Shown here: positions 10,848 to 20,570 of the stretch, one piece after another
Position numbering within the stretch: the stretch's first letter is position 1
How the letters are laid out: every line of letters begins with the position of its first letter
NCBI GenBank assembly: GCA_052034005.1
Contig: JBPOJB010000001.1
Span: 1 to 64,000, forward strand
Reading direction: 5' to 3'
From: JAAYDI01 sp052034005
GTDB taxonomy: Bacteria; Planctomycetota; Planctomycetia; Pirellulales; Pirellulaceae
DNA length: 64,000 nt
Made by a program: the position numbers and the translations under genes
Notes under the pieces: generated by a model
Databases searched by the model: none
What the model was told of the DNA's origin: nothing
The model's input: the letters and a program-made list of their open reading frames with translations, nothing else

Positions 10848-12281
10848 ATGACTACAGAAGACCATTTCGATATCTGCGTGATCGGCGCCGGGCCCGGCGG
10901 CTACGTGGCCGCGCTGAAGGCGGCCCAGCTGGGCGCCCGGCCAGTTGTCGTCGAGCAGGGCCAGCTGGGCGGCACCTGCCTGAACTTCGGCTGCATCCCG
11001 TCCAAGGCGCTTCTGTCGTCGGCTGAGACGCTGCACTGCGTGCAGAACGCGCGGACCTGGGGCGTCACGGTCGAGGGCGAGGTCGGTTTTGACTGGTCGG
11101 CGATCACCGGCCACAAGGACCGCATCCTCCGCCAGCTGCGCGGCGGCATTGCCAGTCTGTTCAAGGGACGCGGCGTGACCCGGCTCACCGGGCAGGCCCG
11201 TTTTGAGCGGGCGGGACGCGTGGTGGTGACGCCCGCTGACGGGGCGCCGCAAGTGGTGACGGCGGACAAGGTGATCATCGCGTCGGGGTCGGTTCCGAGC
11301 CGCATCCCGGGCTGGCCGACCGATCCGGCCGTCGTCTGCACGTCGGACGAAGCGGTGCACTGGACCAGCTTGCCCAAGCGGCTGCTCATCGTCGGCGGGG
11401 GCGTGATCGGTTGCGAGTTCGCATGCATGATGCGCGCGTTCGGCGTCGCCGTGACGGTGGTCGAGATGCTGCCCAGCCTGCTGCCCACCCTCGATCACGA
11501 GCTTGGCAAAGCGCTCCTGGCCGTCTTCCAGGCGCGCGGGATCCAGTGCTACCTGGAGACGAAGGTCGAGCATCTGGAGCTGGGCGCCCAGGACCAGGTT
11601 GCCAGCACGCGGCTGTCCAATGGCGAATCGCTGCAGTTCGACCGCGTGCTGGTGGCCACCGGCCGCCGGCCGAACACCCAGGATCTGGCGCTGGGCAACG
11701 CCGGGATCCAGACGACCCGGCACGGGTTCGTGGCGGTCAACGACCATCTGGAGACGAACGTGCCGGGGCACTACTGCATCGGCGATGCGAACGGCCGGTG
11801 TCTGTTGGCGCACGCCGCGTCGGCGCACGGCGTGGCGGCGGTGGAGAACGCGTGGGGGCATGCCCAGCCGTTCACGGCGCCGATCCCCTCGGCCGTGTAT
11901 ACCTTCCCGGAGGTCGGCGCGGTCGGGCTCAGCGAACAGGAAGCGCGCCAACAGGGGCTGCCGATCGCCATCGGCCGGTTCCCGATCGGGCACCTGGGCA
12001 AGGCCATGGCCTCGCGGCACACGGAGGGGTTTGTCAAGACGATCCGGCACCGCGAGACCGGCCAGCTGCTCGGCGCCCACATGCTCGGCCAGAACGCCAC
12101 GGAATGCATTGCGGCGGTGACCGCGCTGCTGCACCAGAACGCCTCGATGCTCGACGTGGCCCAGACCGTGTGGGCGCATCCCACGATCAGTGAAGCGATC
12201 AAGGAGTCAGCCGAGGACGCGTTGAACATGGGCCTGCACCTGCCGCCGCGGAAGGTCATTCGGGCCGCGGCGGAGGCGTGA
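10848..12281 (+). CDS. lpdA: Dihydrolipoyl dehydrogenase (E3)
   Basis: FAD-dependent E3 that reoxidises dihydrolipoamide with NAD+. The 477-residue length is normal. Visible features are the FAD-binding GAGPGGYVAAL (13-23), the redox disulfide GGTCLNFGCIPSK (Cys44/Cys49), the NAD-binding VGGGVIGCEFA near residue 185, the second FAD motif IGDANG near 310 and the C-terminal HPTISEAIKE containing the His-Glu pair of the partner active site. It sits directly after E2 and before the PHP-like gene on the same strand, so it is probably dedicated to this complex. Confidence 0.95.
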   Translation: MTTEDHFDICVIGAGPGGYVAALKAAQLGARPVVVEQGQLGGTCLNFGCIPSKALLSSAETLHCVQNARTWGVTVEGEVGFDWSAITGHKDRILRQLRGGIASLFKGRGVTRLTGQARFERAGRVVVTPADGAPQVVTADKVIIASGSVPSRIPGWPTDPAVVCTSDEAVHWTSLPKRLLIVGGGVIGCEFACMMRAFGVAVTVVEMLPSLLPTLDHELGKALLAVFQARGIQCYLETKVEHLELGAQDQVASTRLSNGESLQFDRVLVATGRRPNTQDLALGNAGIQTTRHGFVAVNDHLETNVPGHYCIGDANGRCLLAHAASAHGVAAVENAWGHAQPFTAPIPSAVYTFPEVGAVGLSEQEARQQGLPIAIGRFPIGHLGKAMASRHTEGFVKTIRHRETGQLLGAHMLGQNATECIAAVTALLHQNASMLDVAQTVWAHPTISEAIKESAEDALNMGLHLPPRKVIRAAAEA

Positions 12282-12391
12282 GCGGCCGGCGCTGCGGCTG
12301 GAGCCATCCGTCCTGGCGAGCGGCAGTGGGAGCTGCATCGGTGCGGATGGGCAATTGAACGCTCAGACGCTTTGCGAAGGGGGGGTCTGCC

Positions 12392-13684
12392 ATGGGCCGA
12401 CAAGTGGCCGAAGCGCTGGATGCGTTGCGCGAGCTGGCAACGCCGGACGAGATGCGTGCGTTGGCGGGCCGGGGCTACGGGCCGCGGCCCGTGCCGCGCG
12501 TCAATACGCATATCCATCTGCCGCCCAACTTCTCCGCGTTTGAAAGCGTCACTCAGGCGGTGGACCTGGCAGCCGAGCAGGGGATCGGCGCGCTGGGCGT
12601 GAGCAACTACTACGATTACGAAGTGTACGGCGATTTCGTCCGCTCCGCGCGGCACAAGGGCATCTTCCCGCTGTTCGGGATCGAGATCATCTGCATGGAT
12701 GACGCGCTGCGCGGCGCGGGGATCAAGATCAACGATCCGGGCAATCCGGGCAAGATCTACTTCTGCGGCAAGGGCATCACGCGCTTCGACCGGATGACCT
12801 CGGACGCCGCGGCGCTGCTCGACGTCATTCGCCTCAACGACGCGACGCGCATGGCGCAGATGGTCGAGCAGATGGAGCGGATCTTCGTCGAGCGCGGCGT
12901 GCGGACGGGCGTCGACGAGCCGGCGGTGGTGGACATGATTGTGCGGCGCCACGGTTGTGATCGTCGCACGGTGTATCTGCAGGAACGGCATATCTCGCAG
13001 GCGTTCCAGGAGGCGCTGTTCAGCTCGGTGCGACCGGCCGAGCGGATCGAGGCGCTCAACAAGGTCCTCGGCGCCGCCACGCATGCCGGCCATCCGGACG
13101 ATTTCGTGACGATGCAGAACGACATCCGCAGCCGGCTCATGAAGGCGGGCAAGCCGGCGTTCGTCGACGAGACGTTCGTCAGCTTCGAGGATGCCTACCG
13201 ATTGGTGCTGGAGCTGGGCGGGATCCCCTGCTACCCGACGGTCGCGGATGGCTCCTCGCCGATCTCCCAGGTGGAGCAATCGCCGGCGAAGCTGATCGCC
13301 GCCATCGAAGGCTGGAGGATCCACGCCGTGGAGTGGATCCCGGTCCGCAACAAGGTGGCGGTGCTGCGCGAGTACGCTCTTGCCATGCGCGAGGCCGGCC
13401 TGGCGGTGACCGCCGGCACGGAGCACAACACGCTGGACCTGATCCCGCTGGATCCCTTCTGCCAGGATGGCCCCGTGCCCGACGACCTGCGGGCGCTCTT
13501 CTGGGAAGGCGCCTGCGTGGTGGCGGCTCATCAGTTCCTGGTGCTGCACGGCGAGTGCGGGTTTGTGGACGGCGCGGGGAGCCCGCATCCGGGCTATGGG
13601 TCGGCGGACGAGCGGATCAAGGCGTTTGCGGCCATCGGCGCGGCGGTGATGCAGCGGTACTATGAAGCATGTCGTCAAGACTAG
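12392..13684 (+). CDS. PHP-superfamily-like protein of unknown substrate
   Basis: A 430-residue cytoplasmic protein. The N-terminal HIHL motif (VNTHIHLPPNFSAF, near residue 37), the GVSNYYDYEVY segment and the late TAGTEHNT motif are in the order of metal-binding loops of PHP/amidohydrolase-type metallo-phosphoesterases. A middle region (about 140-250) is helical and lacks recognised motifs. A G-run (12378-12385) precedes the ATG with suitable spacing. It lies between E3 and the aldolase/dehydrogenase fusion, 40 bp before the latter's start, so it probably works on the same substrate pathway, perhaps as a sugar-phosphate phosphatase. The function is inferred, not shown. Confidence 0.75.
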   Translation: MGRQVAEALDALRELATPDEMRALAGRGYGPRPVPRVNTHIHLPPNFSAFESVTQAVDLAAEQGIGALGVSNYYDYEVYGDFVRSARHKGIFPLFGIEIICMDDALRGAGIKINDPGNPGKIYFCGKGITRFDRMTSDAAALLDVIRLNDATRMAQMVEQMERIFVERGVRTGVDEPAVVDMIVRRHGCDRRTVYLQERHISQAFQEALFSSVRPAERIEALNKVLGAATHAGHPDDFVTMQNDIRSRLMKAGKPAFVDETFVSFEDAYRLVLELGGIPCYPTVADGSSPISQVEQSPAKLIAAIEGWRIHAVEWIPVRNKVAVLREYALAMREAGLAVTAGTEHNTLDLIPLDPFCQDGPVPDDLRALFWEGACVVAAHQFLVLHGECGFVDGAGSPHPGYGSADERIKAFAAIGAAVMQRYYEACRQD

Positions 13685-13723
13685 TTGTCCGGCACGGCGC
13701 GAAGCGGCTGTGAGGAAGCTGGC

Positions 13724-15796
13724 GTGAGCATCATGAGCACAACCAACGTCTGGCCCACGTTTCTCCCCGACGACGATCCGCTCGACGTGATCGTCAAGCT
13801 GTCGCGATACTACGGCAGCGACCCTTCGATCGTGCTGGCCGGGGGCGGCAACACGTCCTGCAAGTGGGACGAGTTCCTGTACGTGAAAGGGAGCGGCACG
13901 GCGCTGGCCACGATGACGCGCGAAGGCTTCGTGAAGCTGGATCGCCGGAAGCTGAGCGAGCTGGCCGACGCGACACTGAGCGACGACCCGCAGGTGCGCG
14001 AGGCCCAGTTCAAGGACTGGGTCAACGGTGCGCGCTGCGAGCCGGAACGGGGCCAGCGCCCGTCGGTCGAAGCGTTGCTGCACCATCTGGTCCCCGCCAG
14101 GTACGTGGTGCACAGCCACGCGACGATCGTCAACACGCTGACCTGCCACACGGGCGGCCCAGCCCTGGCTGAACAGCTCTTCGGGGACGACATCGTGTGG
14201 GTGCCGTATGTCGATCCCGGATTCACGCTCGCCCAGACGCTGAAGCGTGCGCTGGCGGACTACCAGGCGCGGACGGGCCGCGCGCTGGCCAAGGCGATTT
14301 TGATGGCGAACCACGGGCTGATCGTCGCCGGCGACGATCCCGCGACGATCCGCGCGCACACGGAGGAGGTCCTGCGGACGATCGCGGCGCGGCTGGGGGA
14401 CCACTGGCAATCGCAATCGATCGGCGCGGTCGCGCGGCTGGGCCAGGCCGAGGCGTGGGTGCGGCGCATCGGTCCCGCGCTGCGCGCATTGCTGGCCGAT
14501 GCCCCGACCGGGCCATTGAAAGTCGTCACATTCGACGATTCGGATGTGGCGCTCGGGCTGGTCGGGGCGGACGCGGGCCGCGCGATGGCGTGCGCCGGGC
14601 CGTTGACGCCGGACCAGATCGTGTACTGCAACAGTTACCCGCTGTGGTTTGAGCCGAGCGAAGGCGAGGACGAGGACGCCTTGATCGCGCGCCTGCGCGA
14701 CGCGATCGGTCAGCACGTGCAGCGGACGGGCACGCCGCCCAAAGTGGTGCTGGCCCGGGGCCTGGGCCTGTTCGCGGCCGGCGACGACTACCAGGCGGCC
14801 GGCACGGTGCGCGACGTGTATCTCGACGCCGTCCAGGTGATGGCCGGCGCGACGCGCCTGGGCGGTGGTCCGAGCGGAGTCAGTTACCTGACGGATCGGC
14901 AGCGGCTGTTCATCGAGAGCTGGGAGGCGGAGGTCTATCGCAAGAAGGCCGCGGCCAGCCGCGCGGCGGCCGGCCGCCTGCAAGGCAGGATCGCCGTCGT
15001 GACCGGCGCCGCCCAGGGGTTCGGGCTCGAGATCGCGCAGGGGCTGGCCGCCGAAGGGGCCCATGTCGTATTGACCGATGTCAACGTGTCCGGGGCGGCG
15101 CAGGCCGCCCGGGCGCTGCAGGAGAAGCACGGCGGCGGCCGCGCGCTGAGCCTGCCGATGAACGTCACCAGCCGCGCCTCGGTCGCCGCCTGCATCGACC
15201 AGGTCGTACGGATCTATGGCGGCTTCGACCTGCTGGTCTCCAACGCCGGCGTGCTGCGCGCCGAATCGGTCAAGACGCAATCGGAGGAGGACTTCACGTT
15301 CGTCACGGAAGTGAACTACAAGGGCTACTTCCTGTGCGTCCAGCAGGCTGCGCCGATCCTGGCGGCCCAGCACCGGGCCAACCCGGCCTACCTGAGCGAT
15401 ATTATCCAGATCAATTCGAAGTCGGGTCTGGCCGGCTCCAGCCGGAACGCGGCGTATGCGGGCAGCAAGTTCGGCGGGATCGGACTGACCCAGTCGTTCG
15501 CGCTGGAACTCGTGGCCGACGGCGTCAAAGTGAACGCCATCTGTCCCGGGAACTTCTTCGACGGGCCGCTGTGGTCCGACCCGGACCGTGGGTTGTTCGT
15601 CCAGTATCTGCGCGCCGGCAAGGTGCCCGGCGCGCAGACGACGGACGATGTGCGCCGCGCCTACGAAGCGAAAGTGCCGATCGGACGCGGCTGTACGGCG
15701 CCCGACGTGATGAAAGCCATCCTGTACCTGGTGGATCAGCAGTACGAGACAGGGCAGGCCTTGCCGGTCACCGGGGGCCAGATTATGTTGAGCTGA
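13724..15796 (+). CDS. Class II aldolase/short-chain dehydrogenase fusion
   Basis: Bifunctional protein of about 690 residues. The N-terminal half is a class II (adducin-type) aldolase: VLAGGGNTSCK binds the phosphate, VVHSHATIVNTL gives the zinc histidines, and NHGLIVAG the third. The C-terminal half (from about residue 425) is a short-chain dehydrogenase with the nucleotide motif VVTGAAQGFGLEIA and the catalytic YAGSK. This architecture is that of rhamnulose-1-phosphate aldolase/lactaldehyde dehydrogenase fusions, which cleave a ketose-1-phosphate and oxidise the aldehyde product. GTG 13724 is preferred because AGGA lies seven bases upstream; ATG 13733 is an alternative. The sugar is not certain. 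Confidence 0.88.
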   Translation: MSIMSTTNVWPTFLPDDDPLDVIVKLSRYYGSDPSIVLAGGGNTSCKWDEFLYVKGSGTALATMTREGFVKLDRRKLSELADATLSDDPQVREAQFKDWVNGARCEPERGQRPSVEALLHHLVPARYVVHSHATIVNTLTCHTGGPALAEQLFGDDIVWVPYVDPGFTLAQTLKRALADYQARTGRALAKAILMANHGLIVAGDDPATIRAHTEEVLRTIAARLGDHWQSQSIGAVARLGQAEAWVRRIGPALRALLADAPTGPLKVVTFDDSDVALGLVGADAGRAMACAGPLTPDQIVYCNSYPLWFEPSEGEDEDALIARLRDAIGQHVQRTGTPPKVVLARGLGLFAAGDDYQAAGTVRDVYLDAVQVMAGATRLGGGPSGVSYLTDRQRLFIESWEAEVYRKKAAASRAAAGRLQGRIAVVTGAAQGFGLEIAQGLAAEGAHVVLTDVNVSGAAQAARALQEKHGGGRALSLPMNVTSRASVAACIDQVVRIYGGFDLLVSNAGVLRAESVKTQSEEDFTFVTEVNYKGYFLCVQQAAPILAAQHRANPAYLSDIIQINSKSGLAGSSRNAAYAGSKFGGIGLTQSFALELVADGVKVNAICPGNFFDGPLWSDPDRGLFVQYLRAGKVPGAQTTDDVRRAYEAKVPIGRGCTAPDVMKAILYLVDQQYETGQALPVTGGQIMLS

Positions 15797-15909
15797 CCAC
15801 GCGACTGTGCCGCGACCCGGCCGTGCGCGAGGCGACACGCGGAAGGTGTCGCACCGGACGGTCGTCTTGGTCCTGCCATCCGCGGCCGACAACATGAGGT
15901 GTCCATGAG

Positions 15910-17547
15910 ATGACCGCCACTGTCCCCGCAACGCAGTATGCAGTCCAGCTGGTCGGCCCGGACGAGCTGCGACTCAACCGATCCAAGCAGGTGCCCGCGC
16001 CGCGGCCGCATGAGATCCTGGCGCGGGTCGAAGCCGTCGGGCTGTGCTTCTCGGATCTCAAGCTGCTCAAGCAATTCAATAAGCACGCGCGCAAGAGCGA
16101 GGTCATCGGCGGCCTCGAACCGGATGCGCTGCAGGAGATCCAGAGCTACCGGCCCGGCACGCTGCCCACGGTGCCGGGGCACGAGGTGGTGTGCCGGGTC
16201 GTTGCCGTTGGCGACCGGGTGCAGCATCACCAGGTGGGCCAGCGTCTGCTGGTGCAAGCGGACTACCGGCAGCTTCCCACGGCGGGCGGATCCAACGCGG
16301 CGTTCGGTTACAACTTCGAGGGCGGACTGCAGGAATACACGGTGTTCGACGAGCGCGTGGTGGTGGCCCCGGACGGGGTCCGGTTCCTGATCCCGGCGCT
16401 CGAGGATCGGAGCGCGTCGGCCATCGCGCTGGTCGAGCCGTGGGCGTGCGTCGAAGACTCCTATGCGACCCGCGAACGCCGCACGCTCAAGGCCGGCGGC
16501 CGCACGCTGGTCGTCGTCGCCGAAGGGCACGCGGCGCACGGCGTGCGCGAGTGCTATGCGCCGGAGGGCGAGCCGGCGGAAGTGCGGACGGCGGCGCCGG
16601 GCGAAGTGGCGGGCCTGGCCGACGGGCAGTTCGACGACATCCTTTACTTCGGCGCCGACAAGGCCACCATCGACCTGCTCAACGATAAGCTGGCCGGCGG
16701 CGGCATCATCAACATCGTGCTTGGCGGCCGGCGGATCGGCCGGCCGGTCTCGGTCGGCGTGGGGCGGCTGCACTACGGCATGACCCGCTGGATCGGCACG
16801 ACCGGGACCGATGCGGCCGAGTCGTACCGGCGGATGCCGGTCAACGGCGAGGTGCGTGCGCAGGACAGGATCCTCGTCGTCGGCGCCGCAGGGCCGATGG
16901 GCGAGATGCACGTCATCCGCAATATCTGCACCGGGCTTCCGGGCCTGCAGCTCATCGGGACGGACCTGGACGACCGGCGGATCGAGTCGTTGCGGCGGAA
17001 AGCCCAGCCGCTGGCGGAGAAGAACGGCGTGGCCTTGACGCTGGTCAATCCCCAGCAGCAGCAGGTCGACGGGCCGTTCTCGTACTTCGCGCTCATGGCG
17101 CCCGTCGGGGCGCTGGTGGCCGACGCGATCCAGAAGGCGAGCCCCGGCGCCATCATCAACGTCTTTGCCGGCATCCCGGCCCCGACGAAACACGACTTGG
17201 ACCTGGATACCTATATCGAGAAACGCTGCTTCATGTTCGGCACCAGCGGTTCCACCATCGAGGACATGCATAACGTGCTCGGAAAGGTCGAACGCGGCCA
17301 GTTGGACACCAACGCGTCGGTCGATGCGATCAGCGGCATGGCGGGGGCGACCGACGGCATCGCAGCCGTGGAGAACCGCACGATGGCGGGGAAGATCATC
17401 GTCTATCCCATGTTGCATGAGGTCGGCCTGATTCGCTTGGCGCAGCTCCACACGCAGTTCCCGACGGTCGCCGGGAAGCTGGACCAGGGCAAATGGACTC
17501 GCGAAGCCGAACAGGAACTGCTGCGCGTGGCGGGAGGGAGTGGCTAA
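15910..17547 (+). CDS. Oversized zinc-dependent dehydrogenase with two nucleotide-binding halves
   Basis: MDR-superfamily dehydrogenase of 545 residues, against about 350 usual. The N-terminal catalytic domain has VGLCFSDLK and the PGHEVVCRVVAVGD motif. It is followed by two Rossmann-like regions: one at about 190-290 (TLVVVAEGHAAHGV, ILYFGADKATIDLL, INIVLGGRRIG) whose glycine motif is degraded, and one at about 315-430 with an intact VVGAAGPMGEMHVIR and LIGTDLDDRR. The extra half could be a duplication. GAGGTG lies eight bases before the ATG. The gene stops directly against the following GTG (taa/gtg), indicating one transcript with the mannitol-dehydrogenase-family gene. Confidence 0.85.
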   Translation: MTATVPATQYAVQLVGPDELRLNRSKQVPAPRPHEILARVEAVGLCFSDLKLLKQFNKHARKSEVIGGLEPDALQEIQSYRPGTLPTVPGHEVVCRVVAVGDRVQHHQVGQRLLVQADYRQLPTAGGSNAAFGYNFEGGLQEYTVFDERVVVAPDGVRFLIPALEDRSASAIALVEPWACVEDSYATRERRTLKAGGRTLVVVAEGHAAHGVRECYAPEGEPAEVRTAAPGEVAGLADGQFDDILYFGADKATIDLLNDKLAGGGIINIVLGGRRIGRPVSVGVGRLHYGMTRWIGTTGTDAAESYRRMPVNGEVRAQDRILVVGAAGPMGEMHVIRNICTGLPGLQLIGTDLDDRRIESLRRKAQPLAEKNGVALTLVNPQQQQVDGPFSYFALMAPVGALVADAIQKASPGAIINVFAGIPAPTKHDLDLDTYIEKRCFMFGTSGSTIEDMHNVLGKVERGQLDTNASVDAISGMAGATDGIAAVENRTMAGKIIVYPMLHEVGLIRLAQLHTQFPTVAGKLDQGKWTREAEQELLRVAGGSG

Positions 17548-18768
17548 GTGCCGCACCAGGGCAAGACATTCGTCGGTTTCGGCTTCGGGCCGATCCAGAG
17601 CGCGCTGTTCCTCTACGAAGCGCATCGCTCCGGCCACTTCAGTCGCTACCTGGTTGCCGAGGTCGATGCGGCGCTGGTCCGCGCGGTGCGGGCGGCCGGC
17701 GGGCGGTACGCCATCAACATCGCCCATCCGGATCGCATCGAGCGCGTGGTGATCGAGGGCGTGCAATTGGGCGATCCGGCCGAGGCGTCAGACCGCCGTG
17801 CGCTGGTCGACGCGATCGCCGCGGCGGACGAGATGGCGACGGCGCTGCCCAGCGTGCAGTTCTATGATTCGGGTGATGCGGCGAGCGTCGTGCGGCTGCT
17901 GGCCGACGGCCTGGCGCAGCGCGACCCGTCCCGGCCGGCGATCATCTACGCGGCGGAAAACCACAACCGTGCCGCCGAGATCCTCGCTGAGCGGCTGCAG
18001 GCCAGCGTCCGGGCCGACGCCTTGGGCTCGGTGCAGACGCTCAACACCGTGATCGGCAAGATGAGCGGCGTGATCACGGACGCCGACACCATCGGCCGAC
18101 TGGGCCTCGCCACCCTCACGCCCGAGACCCCGCGCGCGGTGCTCGTCGAGCCGTTCAACCACATCCTCATATCCCGCGTCACGCTGCCCGGCGTCCAGCG
18201 CGGCATCGGCGTGTTCGTGGAGAAGGATGACCTGCTGCCGTTCGAGGAGGCCAAGCTGTACGGCCACAACGCCATCCACGCGCTGATCGGATTTCTGGCC
18301 CGGCTCCGGGGCGTCACCACCATGGCCGAAGCGGCCGGGCAGGACGATATCATGGCCACCGCCCGGACGGCGTTCATCGACGAATCCGGCGCGGCCCTGG
18401 TGAAGAAATACCAGCACCTCCAGGATCCGCTGTTCACGCTCGACGGCTACCGCGCATATGCCGACGATCTGATCGAGCGCATGGTCAACCCGAACTTGAA
18501 CGACTTGATCGCACGCGTGACGCGCGATGCCCCGCGCAAGCTCGGGTATGACGACCGGCTGTTCGGCACCATGCGGCTGGCGCTGCGCCACGGGATCGTG
18601 CCGACCCGGATGGCGCGCGGCGCGGCCGCCGCACTGCTGTGCGCGACGGACCACGCGCCTCACACCAGCGCGAGCGTCGGCGCCGCGCTGCGCGCGATCT
18701 GGGGCGCACAGGCCGATGACCTGGCCGACCAGCTGATCGCGCTCACCTGGCAGGCCATGCCGCGATAG
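17548..18768 (+). CDS. Mannitol-1-phosphate dehydrogenase-family oxidoreductase
   Basis: A 406-residue protein of the mannitol/polyol dehydrogenase superfamily. The N-terminus is a dinucleotide-binding fold (FVGFGFGPIQSALFL, then VAEVDAALV). The middle has SVQTLNTVIGKMSG. The C-terminal domain has the family signature pattern EPFNHILISRV and EEAKLYGHNAIHALIGF, corresponding to the K-x4-N-x2-H active-site helix. The GTG start is adjacent to the preceding stop codon and has GGGAGGGAG upstream. Its job is likely reduction or oxidation of a phosphorylated polyol in the pathway encoded by the preceding genes. It is the last gene of the plus-strand operon. Confidence 0.85.
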   Translation: MPHQGKTFVGFGFGPIQSALFLYEAHRSGHFSRYLVAEVDAALVRAVRAAGGRYAINIAHPDRIERVVIEGVQLGDPAEASDRRALVDAIAAADEMATALPSVQFYDSGDAASVVRLLADGLAQRDPSRPAIIYAAENHNRAAEILAERLQASVRADALGSVQTLNTVIGKMSGVITDADTIGRLGLATLTPETPRAVLVEPFNHILISRVTLPGVQRGIGVFVEKDDLLPFEEAKLYGHNAIHALIGFLARLRGVTTMAEAAGQDDIMATARTAFIDESGAALVKKYQHLQDPLFTLDGYRAYADDLIERMVNPNLNDLIARVTRDAPRKLGYDDRLFGTMRLALRHGIVPTRMARGAAAALLCATDHAPHTSASVGAALRAIWGAQADDLADQLIALTWQAMPR

Positions 18769-18824
18769 GCGCCGGGCGGGCAGGAGGCGCGTGGCGCCGC
18801 GCACCGGGGGACGAGTATTGCCAC

Positions 18825-19466
18825 ATGCCTCGCACAGATGCGTTTGACCGGTACGCCGATGCGTACGACGAATGGTTCGAGCGGAACCAGGCCTGGTACG
18901 CGGCCGAGCTGGAAGCCGTCCGCCAGCTTGTGCCCGGACCCGCGGCCGATGGCTTGGAAGTCGGGGTCGGCTCGGGCAGGTTCGCCGCGCCGCTGGGGAT
19001 CCGGGTCGGCGTCGAACCCTCGGAGATGATGGCGCGGAAAGCCGAACAGCGGGGGATCCGCGTCCAGCGCGCCGTGGCAGAAGACCTGCCGTTCGCGGAC
19101 CACCGATTCGACTTCGTCTTGCTGGTGACGACCATCTGTTTTGTGGATGACGTCGAGGCGTGCTTCCGCGAGGCACATCGAGTGCTCAAGCCCGGCGGAT
19201 GCATCATCGTGGGGTTCGTCGACCGGGAGAGCGCCCTGGGCAGGCAATATGCGGAACGGCGCAGCGCGAGCAGGTTCTACCAGGCGGCCACGTTCTTCTC
19301 CGCGCGGGAGGTGTTGCACAAGCTCGAGGAAGCCGGGTTCGGGCCGGATGAGATCAGGCAGACGCTCGTGAGCGGACCGTCCGAAACGGCTATTCTCAAT
19401 GGCTGCGGAGAAGGCGCTTTTGTCGTGATCCGGGCCCGGAAACAAGACCCGCCGCACGTGCCGTGA
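18825..19466 (+). CDS. Class I SAM-dependent methyltransferase
   Basis: A 213-residue protein with motif I LEVGVGSGRFAAPLG, the acidic end of strand 2 (GVEPSEMMA), AEDLPFADHRFDFVL as motifs II/III and HRVLKPGG as the post-motif, all in the usual order. It resembles small UbiE/Methyltransf_11-type enzymes. The substrate is unknown. It follows the polyol operon by 56 bp on the same strand and converges with the arabinose-5-phosphate isomerase gene, with 24 bp between. Confidence 0.9.
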   Translation: MPRTDAFDRYADAYDEWFERNQAWYAAELEAVRQLVPGPAADGLEVGVGSGRFAAPLGIRVGVEPSEMMARKAEQRGIRVQRAVAEDLPFADHRFDFVLLVTTICFVDDVEACFREAHRVLKPGGCIIVGFVDRESALGRQYAERRSASRFYQAATFFSAREVLHKLEEAGFGPDEIRQTLVSGPSETAILNGCGEGAFVVIRARKQDPPHVP

Positions 19467-19490
19467 GCCCAAGTGAGGCACCCTGCGGCG

Positions 19491-20570
19491 TCACGCGGCG
19501 CGCCCGTCAGGAAACACTCGATACCCGGCCTTCGACGCCTGCTGCTCACCGTGCTCCTCGATCTCCGGGAACATGCTCATCAGGTCGGTCACATCGACCA
19601 GGCCCACCGGCCGGCCTGCTTCGTCGACCACCGGCAACTCGCTGATCTTCCGCTGAGCCATCATGGCTACCGCGTCGATCATCTTCGTGCCCGTCCGGAC
19701 CGTGACCGGCCGGGCCGTCATCACTTCCCGGATCGGGCGGTCCAAGGCATGCTCGCGCCGGTGCTCGAAGAGCCGCGCCAGGTCGCTGTCGGTAAAGATC
19801 CCGCTGAGCTTCCCTTGGCCGTCGACCAGCATGATGGCACCCGTGCGGCGCCCGGGCACGCTCAGGGCGACAAACGTCTCGCGGACCGTCTTCTCATCCG
19901 GCGCCACACGGCATTTGGCCAAGGGCCGCAAGTGATGATCCACCTTGCTCAACTTGCGCCCCAGGCTCCCGGCCGGATGCGAGCGGGCGAAATCCTCCCG
20001 AGCGAAGTTGCGCATCCGGCTGGTGACCAGGGCCAAGGCGTCCCCCAACGCGAGCATCGCCGTCGTGCTCGTGCTGGGCGCCAGCCCGAGCGAGCAGGCT
20101 TCGTCGAGTGCCCCGAGTTCGATGACCACGTGGGCCGCACGTCCCAAGGTGCTGTCCGTCCGCGCGGTAATCGCCAGAATGGTGACACCCAGATCCCCCA
20201 GCGAGGGGAGAATCCGCGTGATCTCCTCGGTCTCGCCGCTCTGGGACAGCATCAGCATGACATCGTTCGGGTGCACGCGGCCCAGGTCTCCGTGGACGGC
20301 TTCGGCCGGATGCAGGAAGTGGGCGCGCGTGCCTGTCGAGCCGAGCGTGGCCATGATTTTCTGTCCGACGAGCCCGGCCTTGCCCATCCCACAGACCATG
20401 ACGCTGCCGCGGCAGTGGTAGAGGTATTGCACGGCCTGGCAGAACCGATGATCCAGCCGTTGGGCGATATCGAGGATCGACTGGCATTCCCGCTCGATGA
20501 TCTGCCGGGCGAGCTGGAGTTGTTCGGACGGGTTGAGCGTATCCGGCTTCCGGACGGGGTCCGCACTCAT
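19491..20570 (-). CDS. kdsD: Arabinose-5-phosphate isomerase (SIS-CBS)
   Basis: A 359-residue protein with an N-terminal SIS domain (VMVCGMGKAGLVGQKIMATL, HPAEAVHGDLG, LSQSGETEEI) and two C-terminal CBS domains (about 210-330; LVDGQGKLSGIFTDSDL, ELPVVDEAGRPVGLVDV). This is the KpsF/GutQ/KdsD architecture, which isomerises ribulose-5-phosphate to arabinose-5-phosphate, the first step to KDO for lipopolysaccharide. The ATG at 20570 follows GGAGGA on the minus strand. The tail after the last CBS motif is about 25 residues. It is divergent from nagB. Confidence 0.92.
   Translation of the reverse strand: MSADPVRKPDTLNPSEQLQLARQIIERECQSILDIAQRLDHRFCQAVQYLYHCRGSVMVCGMGKAGLVGQKIMATLGSTGTRAHFLHPAEAVHGDLGRVHPNDVMLMLSQSGETEEITRILPSLGDLGVTILAITARTDSTLGRAAHVVIELGALDEACSLGLAPSTSTTAMLALGDALALVTSRMRNFAREDFARSHPAGSLGRKLSKVDHHLRPLAKCRVAPDEKTVRETFVALSVPGRRTGAIMLVDGQGKLSGIFTDSDLARLFEHRREHALDRPIREVMTARPVTVRTGTKMIDAVAMMAQRKISELPVVDEAGRPVGLVDVTDLMSMFPEIEEHGEQQASKAGYRVFPDGRAA

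Noticed and set aside
11771..15931. Very long minus-strand open frame opposite E3, PHP-like and aldolase genes
   Set aside because: It arises from GC-skewed codon third positions of the plus-strand genes. The translation is Arg/His/Asp-rich with no domain, and the plus-strand genes carry complete motifs.
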